A stretch of 64,000 nucleotides of DNA from Komagataeibacter xylinus NBRC 15237 (lineage in GTDB: Bacteria > Pseudomonadota > Alphaproteobacteria > Acetobacterales > Acetobacteraceae). The stretch spans positions 22,534 to 86,533 of the forward strand of contig NZ_BCTP01000012.1 in assembly GCF_001571345.1 (NCBI RefSeq). The letters run 5' to 3'. Positions 36,403 through 45,135 of the stretch are shown here, piece after piece. How positions within the stretch are numbered: the stretch's first letter is position 1; every line of letters begins with the position of its first letter. The translations under genes and the position numbers were made by a program. The notes beneath the pieces were generated by a model. That model was given only the letters and a program-made list of their open reading frames with translations, was not told the origin of the DNA and searched no databases.

Positions 36403-36425
36403 CGTAAATGAGAATCACTTGCAAT
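36403..36425 (-). promoter_or_regulatory. Fur-box-like operator of the iron operon
   Basis: On the minus strand the stretch reads GCAAGTGATTCTCATTTA, close to the known Fur operators of the GATAATGATTATCATTATC type. A second, weaker copy (GCAATCATTTGCAG) lies about 25 bases further upstream. It is placed about 50-70 bases before the start of the TonB receptor gene, where repression by Fur plus iron would act. By eye only. Confidence 0.6.
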
Positions 36426-36972
36426 TAATGTCAAAATGTATCTGCAAATGATTGCCGGGCGGCCTTGTTTTTGGATTTATAACGGTCTTGTGCCTGTCAT
36501 CTGAGCGATCAGGCCTGTGATGAGGAGACAGAACAATAGCGGGATAGCTGGTTCCGGATTTTGAGAATGTATTATTTTTATGTGCGTGAGCGCAAAAAAC
36601 CGGGTCTGACCACCCGTGACCGACCGCGTCGGACACGGTCCTGATACAGCCAGCCCACGTGGTGTCTTCCATCAGCGCGGGCATGGCCGCAGACATGAGG
36701 TCCGTTGCCGCAAGAACTGCGTCCGACCATTCCCGCTGCCCCATATCCAGCCATAACGTGCCGGATGCAGCGGGCATGTCTTCGCTTATCTCTCTGCAGG
36801 GCTGGTAATGTATCCATGCCTTGGGCAGTTGCACGGGATGGGTTGCATGGAAAATGTCCGGCTCATGTCGCGCGGCTCCTATCAGCCTGGGCGCGGCAAA
36901 GCCGGGCATCGCAATGGTGCTGCATATTTGTTGGCTACGGGGAAACCTGCGTTCGAATTCCACGCATTCCAA
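36415..36972 (-). CDS. Unrecognised possible reading frame upstream of the iron operon
   Basis: A 185-codon frame I do not recognise. The first 125 residues (MECVEFERRFPRSQQ..., LWLDMGQREWSDAVLAATDL) have plausible codon choice and could be a real or formerly real protein. The last 50 residues run through the AT-rich promoter region and the Fur-like site, which argues that the true end was lost or that the frame is chance. No signal peptide or membrane segment is visible. Confidence 0.3.
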   Translation of the reverse strand: MECVEFERRFPRSQQICSTIAMPGFAAPRLIGAARHEPDIFHATHPVQLPKAWIHYQPCREISEDMPAASGTLWLDMGQREWSDAVLAATDLMSAAMPALMEDTTWAGCIRTVSDAVGHGWSDPVFCAHAHKNNTFSKSGTSYPAIVLSPHHRPDRSDDRHKTVINPKTRPPGNHLQIHFDINCK

Positions 36973-37091
36973 TGCGGCAGGTTCATCATTCCATCATATG
37001 CCGGGCCGGAAAGAAATGTGGGCAGCACCTGCTGCCCAGATCAATCCCGGCAAACATGATCGTTTTCCGCCACCACGCGTAAAAGCCGTAA

Positions 37092-37826
37092 TTATCCGGC
37101 CATCAGGTGCTTCAGGCCATCCCGGCCTGCCACAATGACCTCGGATGTGCGGCCAATGAACAGGCCGCTTTCGATCACGCCCACAATGGCGCGGATTTTC
37201 CGTGCCAGCGCCATGGAATCCTCGATTTCCCCAAAATTGCAATCCAGGATCAGGTTGCCGCCATCGGTGTTGAAGGGCGTACCCTGCGGGTCCAGCCGCA
37301 GGGTGGGGCGTGCGCCCAGATCCTGTAGCCGCGATGCCGTCAGTTCCCAGCCGAATGTCGTGACTTCCACTGGCACGGGCATGTGGTGGCCCAGCCGTGG
37401 CACCAGCTTGCTTTCATCCACCACCACCACGAAGCGGCGTGAGGCAGCGGCCACGATCTTTTCACGAAACAGCGCTCCGCCCCGTCCTTTTATCAGGTTG
37501 AGCGTGCCCATCTCCACTTCATCCGCCCCATCAATATCAAGATCAATCTGCGGATGGGTGGCAAATGTCACCAGATTTATTCCGTGCGAACGCGCCTGCT
37601 CGGCCGAATGCTCGGATGTGGGAATGGCGGCAAAACGCAGCCCTTCCGCCCAGCGGCGACCGAGTTCATCAATCATGTAGGCTGATGTGGTACCCGAGCC
37701 GAGGCCGACCACCATCCCTTCCCTGACCATGGATGCGGCTTCGATCGCGGCAAGGCGTTTCTGTTCCTCACGCGGGTCACCTGTCTGGGCTATCATGTCC
37801 GGGCTCCTGCTATCCACCGCGCTCAT
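37092..37826 (-). CDS. rpiA: Ribose-5-phosphate isomerase A
   Basis: Interconverts ribose 5-phosphate and ribulose 5-phosphate. 244 residues with all family blocks: VVGLGSGTTSAYMIDELG (about 39-56), DLDIDGADEVE (catalytic Asp region), LIKGRGGALFREKIVAAAS and VIVDESKLV-like VVVDESKLVPRLG, and the ending LFIGRTSEVIVAGRDG. Its ATG shares a base with the stop of pgl (TAATG), so translation is coupled. It is the last gene of the tkt-tal/pgi-gnd-zwf-HAD-pgl-rpiA operon on the minus strand. Confidence 0.95.
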   Translation of the reverse strand: MSAVDSRSPDMIAQTGDPREEQKRLAAIEAASMVREGMVVGLGSGTTSAYMIDELGRRWAEGLRFAAIPTSEHSAEQARSHGINLVTFATHPQIDLDIDGADEVEMGTLNLIKGRGGALFREKIVAAASRRFVVVVDESKLVPRLGHHMPVPVEVTTFGWELTASRLQDLGARPTLRLDPQGTPFNTDGGNLILDCNFGEIEDSMALARKIRAIVGVIESGLFIGRTSEVIVAGRDGLKHLMAG

Positions 37827-38563
37827 TACCCCGCCGCCGCCTTGTCCATAAGCCAGATGAGTTCACCCTCGGTGGTGATATGGCTGGCAGGCTCCGCCGG
37901 GTCGCCCGCGCGCACCCTGGCGAAGGCTTCACGCTTGCCTGCACCCGCCAGCATGAACACCACATGGCGGCTGGAATGGATGGCGGGATAGGTCAGCGTG
38001 AGGCGCGTATGCGGCGCATCATCGGGCACGCAGGTCGAGACCCAGAGCTTTTTCTCCTCCAGCACCGGCTGGCGCGGAAAGAGGGATGCGGTATGCCCGT
38101 TATCACCCAGCCCCAGCATCACCACATCGAATAGCGGGCGCCCGGGTTCCAGCGTCTTGCCACCATAAACCGCTTCGAGTTCCGCCTGATACTTTGCCGC
38201 CGCCTGCGCCGGGTCGCCCGATGTGGGCATGGGGTGCACGTTGGCGGGTGGCACCTTGACGTGCGCCAGCATCTCGGTCTCGACCATGTTGTAGTTGTTG
38301 GCCGCATCGCTCTCGGGCACGAAACGCTCATCGCCAAAGAAGAACTGCGTGTTCGCCCACGGAAAACGGTCGCGATATTCAGCGGAGGCCAGGATCTGGT
38401 ACAGCCGCCTGGGCGTGGACCCGCCCGAAAGGGCCAGCACGAACGGGCTCCCCTTTTTCGCCAGCGCCTGTTCTGTCAGCCACTTCGCCATGTGCTGCGC
38501 AATGGCCTCGGCATCGGGCAGGACAACCATCGCGCCCGTTTTCACATCATGTCCACCGGTCAT
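37826..38563 (-). CDS. pgl: 6-phosphogluconolactonase
   Basis: Hydrolyses 6-phosphogluconolactone to 6-phosphogluconate, the step after Zwf. 245 residues with FVLALSGGSTPRRLYQIL, FFFGDERFVPESDAANN and MLGLGDNGHTASLFP, the conserved DevB/SOL motifs. The start is chosen at ATG 38563, two bases after the HAD stop, because GGGGGA lies eight bases upstream; an ATG at 38572 overlaps that site. It sits between the HAD hydrolase and rpiA with overlapping or touching ends, so one transcript is expected. Confidence 0.93.
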   Translation of the reverse strand: MTGGHDVKTGAMVVLPDAEAIAQHMAKWLTEQALAKKGSPFVLALSGGSTPRRLYQILASAEYRDRFPWANTQFFFGDERFVPESDAANNYNMVETEMLAHVKVPPANVHPMPTSGDPAQAAAKYQAELEAVYGGKTLEPGRPLFDVVMLGLGDNGHTASLFPRQPVLEEKKLWVSTCVPDDAPHTRLTLTYPAIHSSRHVVFMLAGAGKREAFARVRAGDPAEPASHITTEGELIWLMDKAAAG

Positions 38564-38564
38564 C

Positions 38565-39374
38565 TCACGCATCCCCCAGCACGAATTTCTCGATTCCATT
38601 GGCGAATCCTTCCTCCTCGCACGAGGTGGAAACATGGGTCGCCTGTTTCTGCACCTCCGGGCTGGCCTGACCCATGGCGATGGACATGCCGCTCTTGCGG
38701 AACATCAGCACATCATTGGGCTGGTCGCCCAAAGTCACCATCTGGCTGGCGGGAATGCCCAGCAGGCGCTCGAGCGTCATCACCACGCCGCCCTTGTTCG
38801 CGTCCTTGTTGGTCACGTCCACGTAGTACGGCTGCGACAGCGCGGCGGATGCCGTATCGCCCAGCGCCTGCTGCAGGTCGTGCTCAAGGCGCTTCATCAG
38901 TTCAAGGTCATCGCTCACGCCGGTGATCTTGACCACCTGGTCCAGCTTCGCCTCGACATCGCCCACCACGGGCGGGAACTTGACCGTCCACTGCTCGCGC
39001 GCCACGTGCGGGGCCTCGAGTTTCGAGACGATCCAGTCATTGCCGTTATACACCCACGGGTCGGCCCTGTGGTCGCGGATGATGCCGATCACCTTGCGCG
39101 CGGTGTCAGTTGGCAGGGTGCGGGCCTCGATCACGGTAAAATCGGGCTTGACCATCATGCCGCCATTGAAGCCTGCAATCGGCTCGGAAATTTTCAGCGG
39201 GTCGATCACCATCTTCATGCCCTTGGGCGGGCGGCCACTGGTGATGGTGAAAAGGATGCCCCGCTCGCGCAGGCGCTCGACCGCGCGGATGGCGCGTGGG
39301 GTCAGGATCTTGTCCTTCGTGACCAGTGTGCCATCCACATCGGCCAGTACAAGGCGTATTTCGGGATCAGACAC
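38565..39374 (-). CDS. Cof-type HAD-IIB hydrolase (putative sugar-phosphate phosphatase)
   Basis: 269-residue haloacid dehalogenase-type phosphatase. Motif I is D12-V-D14-G-T; motif II TSGR; motif III is the Lys in NKGGVVM; motif IV reads TLGDQPNDVLMF. The large cap between residues about 85 and 190 is typical of subclass IIB, which acts on sugar phosphates and related small molecules. Its place inside a pentose phosphate operon, touching pgl, suggests a role on one of the pathway intermediates or a misformed side product (metabolite repair); this is inference. Confidence 0.85.
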   Translation of the reverse strand: MSDPEIRLVLADVDGTLVTKDKILTPRAIRAVERLRERGILFTITSGRPPKGMKMVIDPLKISEPIAGFNGGMMVKPDFTVIEARTLPTDTARKVIGIIRDHRADPWVYNGNDWIVSKLEAPHVAREQWTVKFPPVVGDVEAKLDQVVKITGVSDDLELMKRLEHDLQQALGDTASAALSQPYYVDVTNKDANKGGVVMTLERLLGIPASQMVTLGDQPNDVLMFRKSGMSIAMGQASPEVQKQATHVSTSCEEEGFANGIEKFVLGDA

Positions 39375-39429
39375 GGAAGTGTCCTCCTGTCAGTATCATG
39401 TCAGTCAGGCTGCGGCGCGTCAGGTTCCG

Positions 39430-40962
39430 TCAGGAGCCGATTTTCAGCCAGTGCCGGTGGTCGCGGGCCAGCAGGTCATCGGCGGCCTTTGGCCCCTCAC
39501 TGCCAGCAGCGTAGAAATCCAGTCCCGCGGGCGCGTGCATCCAGTCCAGAACGGGCTGGACCACGCGCCATCCGGCCTCGATATTGTCCGCGCGCTGGAA
39601 CAGGGTCGCATCGCCTATCATGCAGTCATACAGCAGCGTCTCGTAGCCGGTGCTTGGCCCTTCGTGGAACCATTCGGAATAGTCGAACTTCATACGCACC
39701 CCACCCAGATGCACCATGGGACCGGGGATTTTGGCGGAAAACTGAAGTGTGACCCCTTCGGTCGGCTGGATATGCAGCAACATGATATTGGGGGTCAGCT
39801 TGTCCACTGGTGTGTCGCGAAACAGGGCATAGGGTGCCGACTTGAAATGCACCGCGATTTCCGTCTTGCGCGCGGCCAGGCGCTTGCCGGTGCGCACATA
39901 GAACGGCACCCCCGCCCAGCGCCAGTTATCGATCATGAGCTTCATCGCCACATAGGTTTCGGTATGGGAATGCGGGTCCACGCCGGGTTCGTCACGATAG
40001 CCCGCAACGGGCTGCCCCTTGATGGTGCCCGCCGCGTACTGGCCGCGCACCACGTCATGATGCTGCACGGCATGGATGGCCTTGAGCACCTTGGTCTTTT
40101 CATCACGCACCGCATCGGCATCAAATGAAATGGGTGCTTCCATCGCCGTCATGGCCAGCAACTGCATGACATGGTTGGGCACCATGTCGCGCACGGCGCC
40201 CGTGCTTTCATAAAACCGGGCGCGCTGCTCCACGCCCACCGTCTCGGCTGCCGTGATCTGCACATGGTCGATATTGTCGCGGTTCCACAGAGGCTCGAAA
40301 AAACCGTTGGAAAAGCGCAGGGCAAGGATGTTCTGCACCGTTTCCTTGCCCAGATAATGATCAATCCGGTAAATCTGGCTTTCATCAAGTGTGCGTAGCA
40401 GCCGCTCATTCAGCGCAATGGCGGAAGCAAGATCGCTGCCGAAGGGCTTTTCGATAATGACCCGGCGGAAGGTCTTCCCGCTTTCTTTCGCAAGGCCCGA
40501 GACGCCGAGCTGGTCCACGATCGTGCCAAAGAAGCGGGCCGCCACCGCAAGATAGAAAATACAGTTCTGGTTGCCGGTCTTCCGGGCAAGGGCATCGTAG
40601 GTCGCGGGCTCTTCGAACGAACCGCGCACATAGTCGATGCTGGAGGACAGGCGCTTCCACACATCATCATGCAGGCTGACGGCTTCCGTGCCGCGGCTGG
40701 TTACGAAATTTTCCAGCGACGCATGAAAGCTCTGCCGCAGGTCGGCTGCCGAGACATTGGCCCGGTCCACCACAATGATGGAGAAGTGGCTATCCAGCAG
40801 CCCTGCGCTGGCTAGGTTGTAGAGTGCCGGGACAAGAAGGCGGTGCGTCAGGTCCCCGCCCCCGCCAAATATGACAAATACTCCCGGTGGCCCGCGACGT
40901 GGCACGTTTTCATGCTGCGTGTCGTCAATCTGCGAGGATGCGGATGCGACAATGCTCTCCAT
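39430..40962 (-). CDS. zwf: Glucose-6-phosphate dehydrogenase
   Basis: First oxidative step: glucose 6-phosphate plus NAD(P)+ to 6-phosphogluconolactone. 510 residues. The cofactor motif FGGGGDLTHR at 32-41 replaces the more usual FGASGDLAKRK. EKPFG (171-175) and the substrate-binding DHYLGKE (201-207, catalytic His) are intact, as are VRTGKRLAARKTEI and IQPTEGVTLQF. Length is normal. It lies 55 bases upstream of the HAD gene and 107 bases after gnd. Confidence 0.94.
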   Translation of the reverse strand: MESIVASASSQIDDTQHENVPRRGPPGVFVIFGGGGDLTHRLLVPALYNLASAGLLDSHFSIIVVDRANVSAADLRQSFHASLENFVTSRGTEAVSLHDDVWKRLSSSIDYVRGSFEEPATYDALARKTGNQNCIFYLAVAARFFGTIVDQLGVSGLAKESGKTFRRVIIEKPFGSDLASAIALNERLLRTLDESQIYRIDHYLGKETVQNILALRFSNGFFEPLWNRDNIDHVQITAAETVGVEQRARFYESTGAVRDMVPNHVMQLLAMTAMEAPISFDADAVRDEKTKVLKAIHAVQHHDVVRGQYAAGTIKGQPVAGYRDEPGVDPHSHTETYVAMKLMIDNWRWAGVPFYVRTGKRLAARKTEIAVHFKSAPYALFRDTPVDKLTPNIMLLHIQPTEGVTLQFSAKIPGPMVHLGGVRMKFDYSEWFHEGPSTGYETLLYDCMIGDATLFQRADNIEAGWRVVQPVLDWMHAPAGLDFYAAGSEGPKAADDLLARDHRHWLKIGS

Positions 40963-41069
40963 CTTGCTTCTCCCTGAACTTTTTTAGCGTTAAAACCCGA
41001 CGGGCCGCCCGTGGTCGTTATGGTGCCACCGTGGTCTGGCCTGCCGGGTGGGTTATCAGGCGCGCGCCA

Positions 41070-42071
41070 TCAGTTGTTCGTGCCTTCGATATGGCCACCA
41101 AAGCCGAAACGCATGGCCGACAGCATTTTCTCGGCAAAGTTGTTGCCCGTGCGCGAACGGAAACGCGTGAACAGGGCTTCCGTCATCACCGGAACGGGCA
41201 CGGCTTCTTCAATTGCGGCCTCGATGGTCCAGCGGCCTTCACCGGAATCCGCCACGTCGCCCTTGTAATTGGACAGGTCCGGATTGCCCGCCAGCGCGCG
41301 CGCTGAAAGGTCGAGAAGCCAGGACGAAACCACGCTGCCACGCCGCCAGACTTCGGCAATATCGGCCATGTTCAGCTCGAAGCGCTGGTTTTCAGGCAGG
41401 TCTGTGGAATTCTTTGACTTCATGACATGGAAGCCCTCGGCAAAGGCCTGCATGATGCCGTATTCAATGCCGTTATGGACCATTTTGACAAAATGGCCCG
41501 AACCCGCAGGCCCGCAATGCAGGTAGCCCTGTTCGGCGCGCGGGTCGAAACCGGGTTTGTCACGGTTCGGCGTGCGGGGGATATCGCCAAGCCCGGGTGC
41601 AAGGGCCGACAGGATGGGGTCGATATGATCGGTGGCGTCCTTCGTGCCGCCGTACATCATGCAGTAGCCACGTTCCAGCCCCCACACGCCGCCCGAGGTG
41701 CCGACATCAACGTAGTGAATGCCCTTTTTCGTCAGTTCGGCAGCCCGGCGGATATCGTCCTTGTAGAAGGAGTTGCCGCCGTCGATCAGGATATCACCCT
41801 TGCCCAGCAGGCCGCCAAGTTCCTTGACGGCTGCCTCGGTAACCTCGCCTGCGGGCAGCATGAGCCAGATGATCCGCCGCTCGGCGGTCAGCTTCGTCAC
41901 CATGTCCTTCAACCCGGATGACGCGATGGTCTTTCCGCCCTCGGCCCGTTCCGCCACCTTGGACATTACGGCGGCCGTGCGGTCATAAAGCACCACATCG
42001 TGCCCGTGACGTGTCAGGCGGATGGCGATGTTGCCGCCCATCTTGCCCAGACCCACTATACCAATCTGCAT
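41070..42071 (-). CDS. gnd: 6-phosphogluconate dehydrogenase, decarboxylating, short type
   Basis: Converts 6-phosphogluconate to ribulose 5-phosphate and CO2. 333 residues, the short GndA/YqeC-type rather than the 470-residue enzyme. Seen: [17 protein letters not shown] (cofactor site), [33 protein letters not shown], and [24 protein letters not shown] (catalytic Lys and Asn). The short type often prefers NAD+, which I infer but cannot see. Start at ATG 42071, with GGGAG eleven bases upstream; an ATG at 42089 overlaps that region. It follows tal-pgi by 113 bases. Confidence 0.93.
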   Translation of the reverse strand: MQIGIVGLGKMGGNIAIRLTRHGHDVVLYDRTAAVMSKVAERAEGGKTIASSGLKDMVTKLTAERRIIWLMLPAGEVTEAAVKELGGLLGKGDILIDGGNSFYKDDIRRAAELTKKGIHYVDVGTSGGVWGLERGYCMMYGGTKDATDHIDPILSALAPGLGDIPRTPNRDKPGFDPRAEQGYLHCGPAGSGHFVKMVHNGIEYGIMQAFAEGFHVMKSKNSTDLPENQRFELNMADIAEVWRRGSVVSSWLLDLSARALAGNPDLSNYKGDVADSGEGRWTIEAAIEEAVPVPVMTEALFTRFRSRTGNNFAEKMLSAMRFGFGGHIEGTNN

Positions 42072-42184
42072 GATTTTTACCGCTCCCATGGCAGGGACGT
42101 GCCCTGCGCTTCAGCCCGGATTCGGACTGGTGAAAAAGAGGCCCCGCCATTTGCCGGTCATGACGGGGCTGTTCCGCCGCGCGA

Positions 42185-45049
42185 TCAGACGGCGGCCCTG
42201 ATGGCCTGCGCCAGTTTTTCGAGACCGGCTTTAAGATCACCGTGGATATGCACGCGCAGGGCGCGACGGCCGCGTTCGCCCAGCACTTCCAGGTCCCCAC
42301 GGGCCTGGGCTTCCTTCACGATGCTGAAGGTATATTTCTCACCCGGCACCGGCAGGTTGACATCGTCATCACACGTGATCTGCACGAACACGCCCGTGTC
42401 GGGGCCGCCCTTGTAGGCCTGCCCGGTGGAATGCTGGAAGCGCGGCCCGAATTCGGCAGCCGTGGCCAGTTTCAGCCCGTCACGCACCGACAGCCGTACC
42501 TGCTGCAGCCATTCACGCGTGGCGGTGTCACGGTCGATATAGGCCAGCAGGGCAACATAATCGCCCGCCCTGCCCCGGGCGAAATGGGCCTTCAGGATCG
42601 CTTCCGCCGTGTCGCCCTTCAGGGCGGCTGCATTTTTGTGGTCGGCGTAGAAGGCAAACGCGCCATCCTTGGCAAACGGCTCGTAGGGCGGCAGCCTGCC
42701 GGTTTCGTTATAGGCGGTCGTGATCTTTTTGGTCTCGATCTTCGAGGCCTCGACATCGGGCTGGTTGAAGGCATTGATGCCGATGATCGAACCGGCGACG
42801 GCGGTGGCGAATTCCCAACGGAAGAATTCCTCGGCAATCTGGTAGCGGTCATGCAGTTCGATGGTCACGACCGGCTCACCCGCCGCGATCAGTGTCTTGA
42901 ACGCGGCATCCTGCTTCTCGCACGGTTTTTCGCTCAGGCGCAGGTAGATGAACACGCGGTCCTTGCCATAGACGGATGCAGGTCCGGCGGTTTCGCCATC
43001 AATGGGGATCAGGCCACGGCCGTCCTTGCCCGTTGATTCCGCCAGCAGTTGTTCCAGCCAGGCACCCATGTCGTATATGGCAGGCGATGCCAGCAGCGTG
43101 ACCTTGTCGCGGCCAAACGAGCGGGCTGCCACGCCGAGCACGCTGCCCAGCACGACGCCGGGATTCTGCGCGGGCGGGACAGAAGCCGCGCAGGATTTTT
43201 CCCCCCGCAGGGCGGAGTCCAGCAGCCGCTTCAGCGGCAGGCCCGCGATGGCTGCGGGCACCATGCCGAAATCGGACAGCACGGAATACCGGCCACCGAT
43301 CTGCTTGTTGCCGTAAAAGATTTTCCAGAAGCCGTCCTTCTTCGCCACGTCTTCCATGTGCGAACCGGGATCGGTCACGGTGATGAAGTGTGAGCCGGCC
43401 TTGTCACCGAGCACCTTTTTCGCCTGATCGAAGAAGTAGGCCTTGAGGATGTTGGGCTCCAGCGTGCCGCCGGATTTGGACGAGACGATGAACAGCGTCC
43501 TGCTGATGTCGATCCTGTCCTGAAAATCCCGGATCTGCTGCGGGTCGGTGCTGTCGAGCACATACAGGTGCGGGAAACCCTCATGTCTGCCGAACGTCAC
43601 TGACAGGACTTCCGGCCCGAGGCTCGATCCACCCATGCCCAGCAGCAGCGCGTCACGGAAGCCGCGCGCCTTCACTTCGGCCTGGAATTCCTCAAACTTC
43701 GCCAGATCCAGCAACTGGTCATCGACAATGCTGAGCCATTTCAGCCAGCCTGCCTCGTCACGGCCTGTCCACAGCGTGGCGTCCTTCGACCACAGGCGGC
43801 GGACGTTACCCTGCGTGCGCCATGTTTCCAGTTCAGCCTTGACCGCCGTATCAAGATCGGCAGGCAGGTTGAGCGTGGTCGTGGTCAGTTTGTGGTCCAG
43901 AAACGCCGCCTGCTTGGCGGCAATCGCGCCAAGCAGGGCGTCGAAGGCCTCCTCGAAGCCACGCACCCCTTCATCCACAAGGGTCCGGGTCACGCCATCC
44001 AGATCAAGGCCAAGGCGCCGGGCTTCGCCGATGACCGCGTGCGCGCCCGCCACGTCCTGTGTCAGGGTCGGGATGACCCTGCCGTGATCGCGGAAATCAT
44101 CAAAGGTGGCGGGCGGGATGGTATTGACGGTTTCCGGGCCGATCAGGCCGTCCACATACAGCACGTCGCTGAACGTTTTGTCCTTCGTGCTGGTGCTGGC
44201 CCACAGCAGACGCTGGGGCATGGCGCCTGCCTGCGCCAGTTTCTGCCAGCGCGGGCTTTTTACTACGGTCTGCCAGTATTCATAGGCCAGCTTGGCGTTA
44301 GCAATGGCCACCTTGCCGCGCAGGGCCTTCAGGGCAGTGGCGTCCCTGTCGCCTGCCGCAATGCGATCATCGATTTCACCGTCGATTTTCACATCGATGC
44401 GGCTGACGAAGAAAGAGGCGACGCTTGCGATCCCCTTCACGCTCTCGCCACGGCTCAGGCGGGCCTCCAGCCCGGCGATATGGGCTTCCACCACCTTTTT
44501 ATACGCATTAAGCGAGAACAGCAGCGTGACGTTGACATTGATCCCTGCGGCGATGGCGGCCTGAACTGCGGGCGCGCCTTCATCCGTGCCGGGTATCTTG
44601 ATCATGAGGTTGGGCGCCCCCACCGCAAGCCACAGCCGCCGCGCCTCGGCGATGGTGGCGTCGGTATCACGCGCCAGATAGGGCGAGACCTCAAGGCTGA
44701 CATAGCCATCCACCTTCGCGGTCTGTTCATAGACCGGGTGCAGCACCTTTGCCGCGGCACGGATGTCCTGGATCGCCAGTGTTTCATATAGCGTCCCGGC
44801 ATCCACGATCTGATGTTCGAGGATCTGGCGGATCTGCGGATCGTAATCGGTGCCGTGCCCCATGGCTTTCTGGAAAATGGACGGGTTGGAGGTGACCCCT
44901 TTCAGCCCGTCTTCCTCCACCAGCTTTTTCAGCCTGCCGCTTTCAGTATAGGAGCGCTGGATGAAGTCCAGCCACGGGGACTGACCAAAGCGGGCCATCT
45001 GTTTCAGCGGATTGGCAGCGTCACTGGTGCCGGCGTCATACGCGGTCAT
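42185..45049 (-). CDS. tal-pgi: Bifunctional transaldolase/glucose-6-phosphate isomerase fusion
   Basis: 954 residues with two enzymes in one chain. The N-terminal part (about 1-370) is transaldolase: LKGVTSNPSIFQKAMGHG, the Schiff-base lysine in LMIKIPGTDEG, and VTLLFSLNAYKKV. The C-terminal part (about 390-954) is glucose-6-phosphate isomerase: LLGMGGSSLGPEVLS, FIVSSKSGGTLEPN, FGMVPAAIAGL, and NAFNQPDVEASK. The fusion is known in acetic acid bacteria and a few other alphaproteobacteria. It channels fructose 6-phosphate made by transaldolase back to glucose 6-phosphate for Zwf, which suits a cyclic pentose phosphate pathway. It is 86 bases after tkt. Confidence 0.95.
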   Translation of the reverse strand: MTAYDAGTSDAANPLKQMARFGQSPWLDFIQRSYTESGRLKKLVEEDGLKGVTSNPSIFQKAMGHGTDYDPQIRQILEHQIVDAGTLYETLAIQDIRAAAKVLHPVYEQTAKVDGYVSLEVSPYLARDTDATIAEARRLWLAVGAPNLMIKIPGTDEGAPAVQAAIAAGINVNVTLLFSLNAYKKVVEAHIAGLEARLSRGESVKGIASVASFFVSRIDVKIDGEIDDRIAAGDRDATALKALRGKVAIANAKLAYEYWQTVVKSPRWQKLAQAGAMPQRLLWASTSTKDKTFSDVLYVDGLIGPETVNTIPPATFDDFRDHGRVIPTLTQDVAGAHAVIGEARRLGLDLDGVTRTLVDEGVRGFEEAFDALLGAIAAKQAAFLDHKLTTTTLNLPADLDTAVKAELETWRTQGNVRRLWSKDATLWTGRDEAGWLKWLSIVDDQLLDLAKFEEFQAEVKARGFRDALLLGMGGSSLGPEVLSVTFGRHEGFPHLYVLDSTDPQQIRDFQDRIDISRTLFIVSSKSGGTLEPNILKAYFFDQAKKVLGDKAGSHFITVTDPGSHMEDVAKKDGFWKIFYGNKQIGGRYSVLSDFGMVPAAIAGLPLKRLLDSALRGEKSCAASVPPAQNPGVVLGSVLGVAARSFGRDKVTLLASPAIYDMGAWLEQLLAESTGKDGRGLIPIDGETAGPASVYGKDRVFIYLRLSEKPCEKQDAAFKTLIAAGEPVVTIELHDRYQIAEEFFRWEFATAVAGSIIGINAFNQPDVEASKIETKKITTAYNETGRLPPYEPFAKDGAFAFYADHKNAAALKGDTAEAILKAHFARGRAGDYVALLAYIDRDTATREWLQQVRLSVRDGLKLATAAEFGPRFQHSTGQAYKGGPDTGVFVQITCDDDVNLPVPGEKYTFSIVKEAQARGDLEVLGERGRRALRVHIHGDLKAGLEKLAQAIRAAV

Positions 45050-45135
45050 GGTGTGGTTCCTTCATGTGTTGCTGACAGCCATCCGGCGCATGGCGCGTGG
45101 TGGCTGTCCTGTCGCAATTATGGTTGGGCAGGCGG

